A stretch of 64,000 bases of DNA from DASVDE01 sp963740065 (GTDB lineage Bacteria; Actinomycetota; Thermoleophilia; Solirubrobacterales; 70-9): NCBI GenBank assembly GCA_963740065.1, contig CAVUCS010000003.1:1-64000 (forward strand). Reading direction: 5' to 3'. The notes under the pieces are model-generated. The model was not told where the DNA came from. It made no database searches and saw only the letters and a list, made by a program, of their open reading frames with translations. Numbering within the stretch: position 1 is the first letter of the stretch; each line of letters begins with the position of its first letter. The position numbers were made by a program, and so were the translations under genes. Shown here piece after piece: positions 25,565-33,188 of this stretch.

Positions 25565-26518
25565 TCAGGCTCGCAGGGAGTCGCGGACTAAATTGAGGAA
25601 CTGACCCGGATTGCGTTGAAGCATCTTGTAAGTGGGGCGATGCACCTTGTACCCGGCAACTTCAAGCGCGACGGTCCGTTCGTGGTCGCGTTCGAAGGCC
25701 GGTCTGTCGCCATGGTGCTTGTAGCTGTCGACTTCAACCACGACTCGCGCCCCTGGCCAGTAAAAGTCGACGAGCTGACCTTCGACGAAGACGTTGACCT
25801 GTGGCAGGGGAAGATTCGCCTTGCGGCACAACGCCAGAAAGTCGATCTCCGACGGCGATCGGGTCTCAACGGCCCTGGGGTCCACCTCCTCCGTTAGGCG
25901 CTCAAGGCGCCCTTGGCCTTTCCTGCCGGTGGTCGTGCGGAGGATTCTCCGCAGCTCGGACCAGCGAAGGTGGCCGCTCTTGTCAGCCTCGACCAATGCC
26001 CGCTCCAACTGGCGGTCGTCGAGTCCCCCAGCGATATCGAGCATGACCCGCTCGAGCGAGGTGACCGGTATCCCGGCCTCAAAGACCCGCTGCTCTGGGG
26101 GTAGCCAGCGAGTTTGGTGCAACAGAACGCCATGAGGTCTCCGATGGCCCGCGATCCGAGTCACCTCGATCCGTCCTCGCGAGCCGCGAATTCCCCAGAG
26201 GTGAGCCGCGCTGCCATGGGACAGCACCGCCCCATCGCCGCAAGCAAGCACCGCCGCCATCCATTCGCCGCGCAAACCGATGCGGCGATGGCCGAGAGCA
26301 AACACGCCGCGATGGAGCGGGATGAGGGCGCCGTTCTCTATCCGCGCCTCGATCAACCCAATGCCTAACCCCAATTCGAGAAGTTGCCGTCGTGTGACAA
26401 CCCCATGCTGGCGTTCGGCCCTCTCGCGAATCGCATGGGTAGCGCTCGCGTCTGGTGCAACGCGTTCGCCAGGTATTTCCTGGTGTACGCGTTGCAGCGT
26501 GGAGTTGGTGCGGGGCAT
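25565..26518 (-). CDS. AbiEi-type N-terminal domain plus DUF559 nuclease-fold protein
   Basis: 317 residues from ATG 26518. An N-terminal winged-helix region (AERQHGVVTRRQLLELGLGI) resembles the AbiEi antitoxin or type IV TA regulator. The middle contains GDGAVLSHGSAAHLWGI. The C-terminal DUF559/Vsr-like part has the acidic core LVDFYWPGARVVVEVDSYKH (D...E-x-D), a PD-(D/E)XK-type signature. A homologue lies at 59563-60507. Residues about 8-22 (LQRVHQEIPGERVAP) are encoded by a 45-bp palindromic repeat. The partner nucleotidyltransferase of AbiE systems is not adjacent. Confidence 0.78.
   Translation of the reverse strand: MPRTNSTLQRVHQEIPGERVAPDASATHAIRERAERQHGVVTRRQLLELGLGIGLIEARIENGALIPLHRGVFALGHRRIGLRGEWMAAVLACGDGAVLSHGSAAHLWGIRGSRGRIEVTRIAGHRRPHGVLLHQTRWLPPEQRVFEAGIPVTSLERVMLDIAGGLDDRQLERALVEADKSGHLRWSELRRILRTTTGRKGQGRLERLTEEVDPRAVETRSPSEIDFLALCRKANLPLPQVNVFVEGQLVDFYWPGARVVVEVDSYKHHGDRPAFERDHERTVALEVAGYKVHRPTYKMLQRNPGQFLNLVRDSLRA
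26454..26498. repeat. family B 45-bp palindrome, copy 5, inside the AbiEi/DUF559 N-terminus
   Basis: GGTGCAACGCGTTCGCCAGG with arm ending GCGTTGCAGC. 45 bp, in frame with the gene on the minus strand, adding 15 codons before the winged helix. Confidence 0.88.
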
Positions 26519-26622
26519 GCGCCACACGATGGTGGGCGGGGACGCACCTGTGACGCGGCAAATGTCAAGACTCAATCGCGCCCATGAATAGATTCTCGCG
26601 CCCCCGCGGGGCTCTGCCGGGC

Positions 26623-27228
26623 TTAGCTTGGGGTGGTCTTGGCGCCGCCACTCTTGCCGGCGGCGCGCTTGGCCGTGGCGGCGCGCTGTGCGCGTTGGGC
26701 CTCTTCCAGGTGCCGGCGTAGGCCGAAGAAGTAGTCGGCGCCGCTGATCACGGTGGCGGCAACCGCGAGGTAGACGAGGGCGTTGACCCAGCCGGGGGCC
26801 GGATTGGTGGCTATGAGGGCGAAGATGGCGGCGATCTGCAGGACTGTCTTCACCTTGCCCATCCAACTGGCGGAGATGACTATGCCGCGCTCGACGGCAA
26901 TCGCGCGCATCACGGTGACGGCGAACTCGCGGGCGATGATCACCATCGCGACCCAGGCGGCTAGGCGGTCGAGGGAGACGAGGGAGACGAGGGCGGCGGC
27001 GATCAGCAGCTTGTCGGCGATCGGGTCCATCAACTTGCCGAAGGTGGTGACGGCGTCGCGAGAGCGGGCGAAGTATCCGTCGAGGCCGTCGGTGAGAGCG
27101 GCGAGTGCGAAGACGCCGGCGGCGAGGGCGTCCCCGTTGGGCGTCTCCCCCAGGAGCGCGACGACCACCACCGGCACCGCGAGGATGCGCAGAAGGGTCA
27201 GCGCATTGGGGAGGTTGAGCGGAAACAC
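26623..27228 (-). CDS. pgsA: PgsA-like CDP-alcohol phosphatidyltransferase
   Basis: 201 residues with several membrane segments. The catalytic signature DGLDGYFARSRDAVTTFGKL plus MDPIADK fits D-G-x2-D-G-x2-A-R-x8-G-x3-D-x3-D. It makes phosphatidylglycerophosphate from CDP-diacylglycerol and glycerol 3-phosphate. GTG start at 27228 with ribosome site GGAGGAG, 4 bp after the MMPL stop. The C-terminus is basic and Ala-rich. Confidence 0.88.
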   Translation of the reverse strand: MFPLNLPNALTLLRILAVPVVVVALLGETPNGDALAAGVFALAALTDGLDGYFARSRDAVTTFGKLMDPIADKLLIAAALVSLVSLDRLAAWVAMVIIAREFAVTVMRAIAVERGIVISASWMGKVKTVLQIAAIFALIATNPAPGWVNALVYLAVAATVISGADYFFGLRRHLEEAQRAQRAATAKRAAGKSGGAKTTPS

Positions 27229-27232
27229 CCGC

Positions 27233-29431
27233 TCAGTCTCCTCCACCCGCCTTGGCGGCCGCGTCGCGGCGGGCGAAGTAGTCCTCGCCCTCGATGCTGA
27301 TCTTGGGGACGACGCGCTCCATCCAGGCCGGCAGCCACCAGGCACGCTTACCCAACAGCTCCATCACCGCGGGAACGAGGAAGCAGCGGACCAGGGTCGC
27401 GTCGATCGCGATCGCCACCGCGAGGCCAACCCCGAACTCCTTCACCACCGGGTTGCCGTTGAGGACGAAGCTGATGAAGACGCAGACCATGATCGCGGCC
27501 GCCGAGGTGATTACCCGGCCGGTGTTGGCGAGGCCTTCGACCACGGCTCTGCTGGCGTCCCCGTGGTCGGTGTAGTGCTCCCGCATCTGGGTCAGCAGGA
27601 AGACCTCGTAGTCCATCGAGAGCCCAAAGAGGATCGCGAACATCAGCAGCGGCACGAAGCTGACGATCGGGATCGCGTGCGGGAGGCCGATCAGCGAAGC
27701 GCCCCAGCCGAACTGGAAGACCGCCGTCACCACGCCGTAGGCGGCGGCGACGGAGAGCAGGTTCATCGCCGCCGCCTTGAGCGGAATCAGCAGCGAGCGG
27801 AAAGCGAGCAGCAGGACGATGAAGCTGAGGCCGACGACGATCGCGATCATCAGCGGCAGCTTGTCGGCGATCTGGGTGGCGAGATCGATGTAGCCGGCGG
27901 TCTGGCCGCCGACGTAAGCGGTGCCGTCGGTCCCGGCCAGCGCCCGGGGGATGACTATGTCGCGCAGGTTGTTGACCAGGTCGACGGTCTCGTCGGCCCA
28001 AGGCGCCGACTGCGAGATCACCGTGAAGACGGCGACGGTGCCCTGCTTGTCGAGGGTCGGCTGGGCGACGGCGGCGACATCGGCCGCGGCCGAGGCCTGT
28101 CTCTCGAGCGTCGGCAGGGCGCGCTGCGCGTCGGCCGGCGTCTCGAATTTGGAGGCGATCAGCAGCGGACCGTTGACCCCGGGGCCAAACCCCCGCGTGA
28201 GGCCGTCGTAGGCCTGGCGCGCGGTGGTCGACTTCGGCGAGGCGCTGATGTCGTTCTGCCCCAAGTCCAGCTGCAGCATCGGCAGGGCGAGAACGATGAG
28301 GACGGCGAGGGCGGCGATCGTGCTGCGCCAGGGCCGGGCGGCAACGCCACGCGCCCAGCGCGTCCAGCCGTGGGGCTGCGCGTCGTCGGGGTGGGTCTTG
28401 CCGAGTTGGACGCGCAGCGAGTTGATGCGCGGACCGAGCGCACCCAGCATCGCCGGCAGCAGAGTCGAGGCGGCGAGGATCGCGACGACCACGGCGATCG
28501 CGGCGGTGAAGCCGAGGGTTGTGACCAGCGGGATGCCGGCGAAGGCGAGTGAGCAGAGCGCGATCACCACGGTGAAGCCGGCGAAGACGACGGCGCCGCC
28601 CGCGGTCGCGGTGGCACGGGCAATCGACTCGCGCATCTCCATCCCGTCGCGCAGCTGCAATTTATGGCGGGTGACGATGAAGAGCGCGTAGTCGATGCCG
28701 ACCCCGAGGCCGATCATCGTCGCCAGGGTGGAGGCGACGCTCGGCACCTGGATAACGCTCTCCAGCAAGCGGATGATCGACAGCGCGCAAGCGAGGCCAA
28801 GCACGGCGGAGGCGATCGGCAGCATCATCGCCGTCGCGGTGCCGAAGGCGAAGAGGAGGATGATCACCGCGGCGGTGAGGCCGATCGCGTCGCTGAACTC
28901 GGTCGACGGCTTGGAGAGCGCCTGGCCGACATAGGCGCCGACGGAGACGTTGAGGCCGGCGGCGACGGCCGGGTCGCCGGCGTCGAGCACGGCCTGGGCC
29001 TGCTCGTCGGTCAGCTCGGCCGGGCTGGCATTGAGGAAGACGGGGATGTAGGCGACGGTGCGGTCTCTGCTGAGGAAGGAGGCGCCGGCGGGGGTAAGTG
29101 GATTGACCGCGGAGTTGACGTCGCCCATCGCGTTCAGCCGCTTCACGGCCTGCCCGATCGCGTCGGCGTATCTCGCTTCGGTCAGCTTCGCGCCGCCGGT
29201 CGAGGCGAAGACCAGCGGGTTGTTCCCGTAGGCGATCTGAGGGAGGTTGTTCTCCATCAGATTGGTGGCGTTGGTCGAGTCGGTGCCGGGCAGGGTGAGG
29301 TTGTCGTTGGTCTTATTGCCCGAGGCCTGGCCGAAAGTGACCAGCGCGACGGCGGCGATCAGCCACAGCCCAATAACCGGCCAGTGATGTCGGGAGCAGA
29401 AGCGCCCGATCGCGTAGAGGGGGCCGGTCAC
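27233..29431 (-). CDS. MMPL/RND-family membrane transporter
   Basis: 732 residues from the GTG at 29431, with the twelve-helix, two-repeat RND layout. Diagnostic motifs are GLGVGIDYALFIVTRHKLQL in the first half and LFGLSMDYEVFLLTQMREHY in the second, with extracellular porter domains between helices 1-2 and 7-8. It probably exports lipids or small molecules. The reading frame continues upstream without a stop into a ferritin-like domain. Whether the product is a fusion or two coupled proteins cannot be decided here. pgsA follows with a 4-bp gap. Confidence 0.88.
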   Translation of the reverse strand: MTGPLYAIGRFCSRHHWPVIGLWLIAAVALVTFGQASGNKTNDNLTLPGTDSTNATNLMENNLPQIAYGNNPLVFASTGGAKLTEARYADAIGQAVKRLNAMGDVNSAVNPLTPAGASFLSRDRTVAYIPVFLNASPAELTDEQAQAVLDAGDPAVAAGLNVSVGAYVGQALSKPSTEFSDAIGLTAAVIILLFAFGTATAMMLPIASAVLGLACALSIIRLLESVIQVPSVASTLATMIGLGVGIDYALFIVTRHKLQLRDGMEMRESIARATATAGGAVVFAGFTVVIALCSLAFAGIPLVTTLGFTAAIAVVVAILAASTLLPAMLGALGPRINSLRVQLGKTHPDDAQPHGWTRWARGVAARPWRSTIAALAVLIVLALPMLQLDLGQNDISASPKSTTARQAYDGLTRGFGPGVNGPLLIASKFETPADAQRALPTLERQASAAADVAAVAQPTLDKQGTVAVFTVISQSAPWADETVDLVNNLRDIVIPRALAGTDGTAYVGGQTAGYIDLATQIADKLPLMIAIVVGLSFIVLLLAFRSLLIPLKAAAMNLLSVAAAYGVVTAVFQFGWGASLIGLPHAIPIVSFVPLLMFAILFGLSMDYEVFLLTQMREHYTDHGDASRAVVEGLANTGRVITSAAAIMVCVFISFVLNGNPVVKEFGVGLAVAIAIDATLVRCFLVPAVMELLGKRAWWLPAWMERVVPKISIEGEDYFARRDAAAKAGGGD

Positions 29432-30068
29432 GTGGGGATCATCCCGTACCGGGTGGGACGGGGTTTCGCCGTTCTCGAAGGCGTCGGGGACGGGGTCGGC
29501 GCCGAGCGCCTCCCTCAGGACGGCCAGTTGCTGGGCCTCGTTGGCCGCGATCATCGCGATCAGCGCCCGCGGCCAGTGGCCGGTGAGCTTTGAGACCGCC
29601 GCCATGTCCTCGGCAATTGCGGCGCTCACCTGGCAGTAGACGAGCGTGAGAGCGTCGCCGGCCGCACGGTGCAACGCGTTTCCCATGTAATGGCTGGTAT
29701 TTGCGTTGCACCTCGGTGGCTTGGGGGGCTCGGGGGCGGTTCTGCCGCCGAGGCCGCGGATCGCCTTGGTGATCGCGTCGACGTGCTCCTGCTCCTGGGC
29801 GCGGAACCGGCGGGCGGTGGCGAGGGTCTCGCCCGTCAGCCGTGGCAGCGCCCCGGTGTAGGAGTCGACGGCGGCCAGCTCGTAGCCGAGGGCGGTGTTG
29901 AGGATCGCGATGTCATCGGCCTTCTCGGCGGCCGACGGAGGACTCGCCTCCCCCGCCCCCGCAGCCCGCGAGAAAGAAGAGGAACGTGGCGCCGGTCGCG
30001 AGAACCGCGACGAGCCGGCGACCGCGAGTGTGCAGCTCCGGCGCGGGCGTGGTTGGGTTTCGGGGCAT
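29432..30068 (-). CDS. ferritin-like lipoprotein, frameshifted, with an internal repeat and no stop before the MMPL gene
   Basis: The ATG at 30068 opens a lipoprotein signal peptide with lipobox LAGC followed by a Gly run. The frame breaks near 29940. It resumes as AEKADDIAILNTALGYELAA (a ferritin-like helix), then RAQEQEHVDAITKAIRGLGG. A family B palindrome encodes the next 16 codons (RCNANTSHYMGNALHR). The last helices follow (AANEAQQLAVLREALGADPV). No stop occurs before the MMPL start. It may be a surface-anchored four-helix-bundle protein. Metal ligands (EQEH, ANEAQQ) are only partly conserved. Confidence 0.65.
29668..29712. repeat. family B 45-bp palindrome, copy 6, inside the ferritin-like gene
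   Basis: GGTGCAACGCGTTTCCCATG with arm ending TTTGCGTTGCACC. 45 bp and in frame on the minus strand. The reading frame used differs from the one used in copies 5 and 7. Confidence 0.9.
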
Positions 30069-30833
30069 GAGTAGAGCCAAGCCTATGGAGTCGGCGGGCG
30101 CGAATGCGCTGGAGTCGCTGGCCGCCGAGGTGCACGCCTGCCGCCGCTGCCCGCGGCTGGTGGAGTGGCGCGAGGCCGCCGCGGCCGACCCGCCGCGCCG
30201 CTTTCGCGGCGAGGACTACTGGGCGCGGCCGGTGTCGGGGTTCGGCGACCCGGCGGCGCGGGTGGCGATCGTCGGCCTGGCGCCGGCGGCCCACGGAGCG
30301 AACCGGACCGGGCGGATGTTCACCGGCGACCGCTCGGGCGACTGGCTCTACGCGGCGCTGCACCGGGCGGGGTTCGCGAGCCAACCGGAATCGACGCCGG
30401 TGCCGACGACGGCCTGCGGCTGCGCGACGCCTACGTCACCGCGATCGTGCGCTGCGCTCCGCCCGCCAACAAGCCGCTGCCGCAGGAGCGCGACAACTGC
30501 CTCCCTTATATAGAGCGGGAGCTGGCGCTGCTGGAGAACAGCCGCGTGATCGTCGCCCTGGGAGCGTTCGCCTGGGACGGCGCGCTGCGGGCGGTCCGGG
30601 CGCTGGGCGGCGAGGTGCCGAGACCGCGACCGAGGTTCGGCCACGGCGCCGAAACCTCCCTCAACCGCCCGGTGCAACGCAAACACCCCGAAATAGGGGG
30701 ACAAAACGTTTCACCGGGGGGGTGGACGCTGCTTGGCTGCTACCACCCGAGCCAGCAGAACACGTTCACCGGGCGGCTGACCGAGGAGATGCTGGACGGG
30801 GTGTTCGCGAGGGCGCGGGAGCTGGCCCGCTAG
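30067..30833 (+). CDS. uracil-DNA glycosylase, family 5 (UdgB-like), frameshifted, with an in-frame repeat
   Basis: About 255 residues. Motif 1 is GLAPAAHGANRTGRMFTGD. Cysteines CRRC near the N-terminus and RCAPP could be part of the Fe-S cluster. The C-terminal motif YHPSQQNTFTGRLTEEM is typical of family 5. The frame breaks near 30400 and resumes DGLRLRDAYVTAIVRCAPPA. The segment VQRKHPEIGGQNVSP just before the HPS motif is encoded by a family B palindrome. Its ATG shares the CATG at 30066-30069 with the divergent lipoprotein start; a second ATG at 30085 is possible. It removes uracil and other lesions from DNA. Confidence 0.85.
30671..30715. repeat. family B 45-bp palindrome, copy 7, inside the uracil-DNA glycosylase gene
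   Basis: GGTGCAACGCAAACACCCCG with imperfect right arm ending AACGTTTCACC. 45 bp, 15 codons, frame preserved. Confidence 0.9.
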
Positions 30834-31444
30834 GACTTCGCGTCGGCCCTCTCGGCGTCGAATTCGGGCGATTCGAAATGCAGAATGTCGACCTTCGCGA
30901 CGATGCCCTTCTCATCGCTCGTCGCCAAGCGAGAGGAGTTCTCGACCTGGATCTCCAGCACTCGATCGAGGGTTTCGGCCAGTAGCGACGCGATGTCCCC
31001 CCAACCCTGCTCGTCGAGTATCAGCGGGGTGCGGCTGAAGTGCCGGTCTTCGCGGGAATTGAAAGTGCCCGCCTCGAGCGCCTCCATCACGTCCTGGATG
31101 ATCATCTGGACACTGACGAGGGAGATGTCCTGCTGCTCGCCGCCTGAGAGCGATCTGAACTCTTGGTCACTGAGGAACGAGCGAGCCGTGGCCCGGTAGA
31201 AGTGCTCGACGGCGCCGCGACGCGGCTCAGTCCGAACCAGCTCGATGCATTCGTAGTCCCGCAGCACCTTGACGTGATAGCTGACCTGGCTGAGACCTTC
31301 GCCGAGCTCCTGGGCTATCTGATTGGGACTCGCTACCCGCTTGTGAAGGATCGTCAGGATCTGCATCCGGATTGGATGCGACAGGGCCTTCGCCATCCGA
31401 AGCTGGGCCCCGTTGAGCACTCTGTTCTTCGTGGTTGTAGGCAA
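30830..31444 (-). CDS. winged-helix (ArsR-like) regulator divergent from the peptide-ThiF locus
   Basis: 204 residues. The winged helix MAKALSHPIRMQILTILHKR plus NQIAQELGEGLSQVSYHVKV and wing RTEPRRGAVEHFYRATARSF is of the ArsR/HTH_20 type. The C-terminal 110 residues have no recognised domain. The TTG at 31444 was chosen because of the excellent GGAGGAG six bases upstream and because the longer frame (to 31579) is not protein-like. Its 3' end overlaps the glycosylase by 4 bp. A perfect 12-bp palindrome lies 37 bp upstream. Probable local regulator of the peptide locus. Confidence 0.8.
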   Translation of the reverse strand: MPTTTKNRVLNGAQLRMAKALSHPIRMQILTILHKRVASPNQIAQELGEGLSQVSYHVKVLRDYECIELVRTEPRRGAVEHFYRATARSFLSDQEFRSLSGGEQQDISLVSVQMIIQDVMEALEAGTFNSREDRHFSRTPLILDEQGWGDIASLLAETLDRVLEIQVENSSRLATSDEKGIVAKVDILHFESPEFDAERADAKS

Positions 31445-31480
31445 CCGAATCTCCTCCGAGCGTTTGGCGCTATCGGACTT

Positions 31481-31492
31481 TGGACTAGTCCA
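31481..31492. promoter_or_regulatory. 12-bp palindrome, putative operator of the winged-helix regulator
   Basis: TGGACTAGTCCA is perfectly self-complementary and sits in the divergent promoter region (31445-31663). Confidence 0.5.
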
Positions 31493-31663
31493 TCCTATTG
31501 ACCCCAAAGGTCGGGCTGGACAAACCTCGGTGAACCGCCGGATGTGCGACTTCCGATTAGTTGAAACTTTTTTGATCATTGGGCGGGTCTGTATCGGTAA
31601 GGCCCCTCCTAAGGGCCGGCATTGGCAATGCAGCCACGCGACGCTCGAAGGGGGTGAGAGATA

Positions 31664-31723
31664 GTGAAGATCACCAAGACTGAGCCCGTCATTCCGGCGC
31701 TTTCAATCCACAAGACGACCTGA
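31664..31723 (+). CDS. 19-residue peptide, candidate precursor for the ThiF-like enzyme
   Basis: GTG start preceded six bases upstream by AAGGGGGTGA, one mismatch from the perfect Shine-Dalgarno sequence. It encodes MKITKTEPVIPALSIHKTT and stops at TGA 31723. It lies 68 bp before the ThiF-like gene on the same strand and downstream of a divergent regulator. Short peptides beside E1-like enzymes are known substrates in microcin C7 (MccA/MccB) and pantocin (PaaP/PaaA) pathways. This peptide resembles neither. That it is translated and modified is inference. Confidence 0.55.
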   Translation: MKITKTEPVIPALSIHKTT

Positions 31724-31791
31724 TCCCGCCTGCGGGGGTCCGGCTCGTTTCCGGAGTCGGGCCCACGCGAGCCTCTGCTCTCAAAGGAACT

Positions 31792-32916
31792 ATGAACCGA
31801 CCCCGCATCAAGAAGACCACCGAGATCATCGAGTCGCCCGAGGGCGACCTCTACCTGATGCGCCCAAGCGCCGGCGCCGACATCCGCATCGAGGCGCCCG
31901 ACGAGGAGCAGCGGGCCTTGCTCGCGGCGCTCGACGGGACGCAGGCGCAGGCGTTGCTGGAGGACCGCTTCGGCGAGGGACTTGTCGGCGACACCATCGC
32001 CCAGCTCGAGGAGCTGGGCGCGATCGAGGACGCGGTCGACGACGACCTGCTCGACAAGGAGGTGGTCGCCCGCTTCGACCGCCAGCTGCGCTACTTCAGC
32101 GACGTGCGGGTCGGCGGGCGGACGCCGGCCGAGTGCCAGGAGCGCCTGGCGGCCTCGCGCGTGGTCGTCTTCGGCGTCGGCGGGCTCGGCGGCTGGGCCG
32201 CCTGGGCGCTGGCCTGCTGCGGGGTCGGCGAGATGCTCCTGATCGACGGCGACCGGGTGGAGGCGAGCAACCTCAACCGCCAGATCCTCTACACCGAGGC
32301 CGATGTCGGGCGGCTCAAGGCGGAGATGGCGGCCTCGCGCCTGAAAGCCTTCAACCCGGCGGCGCGGATCGAGGTGATCGCCGAGCGACTGGGCTCGGAG
32401 GCGGAGATCGCCGCCGCAATCGACGGCTACGACTTCCTCATCGACGCCGCCGACTGGCCCGCCCACGACGTCGAGCGCTGGGCCAACGCGGCCTGCTTCG
32501 CCGCCGGCGTCCCCTACATCACGATGAGCCACTTCCCGCCGATCGCGCGGGTCGGCCCGCTCTACATCCCCGGGGAGACCGGCTGCTTCGCCTGCCAGGA
32601 GACCGCCTACCGGCGCGAGTACCCGATGTTCGACATCGCGGTCGAGCAGCGCCGCGCCCAGCCCTCCCCCGCCGCCACCCTGGGCCCGGCCTGCGGGCTG
32701 ATCGGCAGCCAGGTGGGGATGGAGGTGATGCACCACCTGACCGGGCTGGCGCCGCCCTCAACCCTCGGCGTCGCCCACATCTACGACCTGCGGACGATGG
32801 AGGTACAGCGCGAGCCGGTGGTGCCGGAGCCGGGATGCCCCGTCTGCGGCGATCTCCAGCCCGGCGACGACGGCAAGCGCCTCGGGGAACCTAGAATGGT
32901 CTCCCCGCCGGCGTAG
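31792..32916 (+). CDS. ThiF/MoeB/HesA E1-like adenylyltransferase with N-terminal peptide-binding-like domain
   Basis: 374 residues, intact. Residues 1-90 look like a RiPP recognition or peptide-clamp domain (LYLMRPSAGADIRIEAPDEE, ALLEDRFGEG). RFDRQLRYFSD introduces the E1 fold. The nucleotide loop VVVFGVGGLGGWAAWALACC (GxGGxG), DGDRVEASNLNRQILY and DAADWP follow. Two CxxC pairs, GCFACQ and GCPVCGD, form the structural zinc site. It should adenylate a peptide carboxyl or side chain. RBS AAAGGAAC. Its stop lies 10 bases inside tRNA-Thr(CGT), so cotranscription is likely. Confidence 0.82.
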   Translation: MNRPRIKKTTEIIESPEGDLYLMRPSAGADIRIEAPDEEQRALLAALDGTQAQALLEDRFGEGLVGDTIAQLEELGAIEDAVDDDLLDKEVVARFDRQLRYFSDVRVGGRTPAECQERLAASRVVVFGVGGLGGWAAWALACCGVGEMLLIDGDRVEASNLNRQILYTEADVGRLKAEMAASRLKAFNPAARIEVIAERLGSEAEIAAAIDGYDFLIDAADWPAHDVERWANAACFAAGVPYITMSHFPPIARVGPLYIPGETGCFACQETAYRREYPMFDIAVEQRRAQPSPAATLGPACGLIGSQVGMEVMHHLTGLAPPSTLGVAHIYDLRTMEVQREPVVPEPGCPVCGDLQPGDDGKRLGEPRMVSPPA

Positions 32917-32979
32917 CTCAGTTGGTAGAGCACTTCACTCGTAATGAAGGGGTCCCCGGTTCAAATCCGGGCGTCGGCT
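32907..32979 (+). tRNA. tRNA-Thr(CGT), target of a mini-island
   Basis: 73-nt cloverleaf. GCCGGCG pairs with CGTCGGC, D-arm is TAGCTCAGTTGGTAGAGC, anticodon stem CTTCA/TGAAG encloses CTCGTAA (anticodon CGT), and the T-arm is CCCGGTTCAAATCCGGG. CCA is not encoded. Its 5' ten bases overlap the ThiF-like CDS and its 3' part is duplicated at 34243. Confidence 0.95.
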
Positions 32980-32982
32980 CTG
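32938..32982 (+). repeat. attL-like 45-bp direct repeat (3' part of tRNA-Thr)
   Basis: From the anticodon loop (CTCGTAATGAAGGGG) to three bases past the tRNA end. It is identical to 34243-34287, offset 1305 bp. Typical of tyrosine-recombinase integration into a tRNA 3' half. Confidence 0.85.
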
Positions 32983-33115
32983 GAAGACCCTTATCTGAGG
33001 ATGAGTCCGCCTCATGCCGGCAAGACGAAGCGACATCGCGATTCGTCCCACCCGCGTTACAGCCGATGTCTTCCGCTGAACCGACGAGCGACTCAAATGC
33101 GGATTCGTCGCCTCC

Positions 33116-33151
33116 TTGGAAAAAAGAAAACCCGGCCCACGAGGGGCCGGG
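33116..33151 (-). terminator. intrinsic terminator of the NYN gene
   Basis: CCCGGCCC-ACGA-GGGGCCGGG stem. On the minus strand it is followed by TTTTCTTTTTTCC, a good U tract. It is 38 bp past the NYN gene stop. Confidence 0.8.
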
Positions 33152-33188
33152 TGGTCTAGAGCCGGAATATACGCCATCGGCGCAAGCT

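Noticed and set aside
26783..28552. 589-codon plus-strand open frame opposite pgsA and MMPL
   Set aside because: Antisense shadow rich in His/Gln/Arg; minus-strand family motifs are unambiguous.
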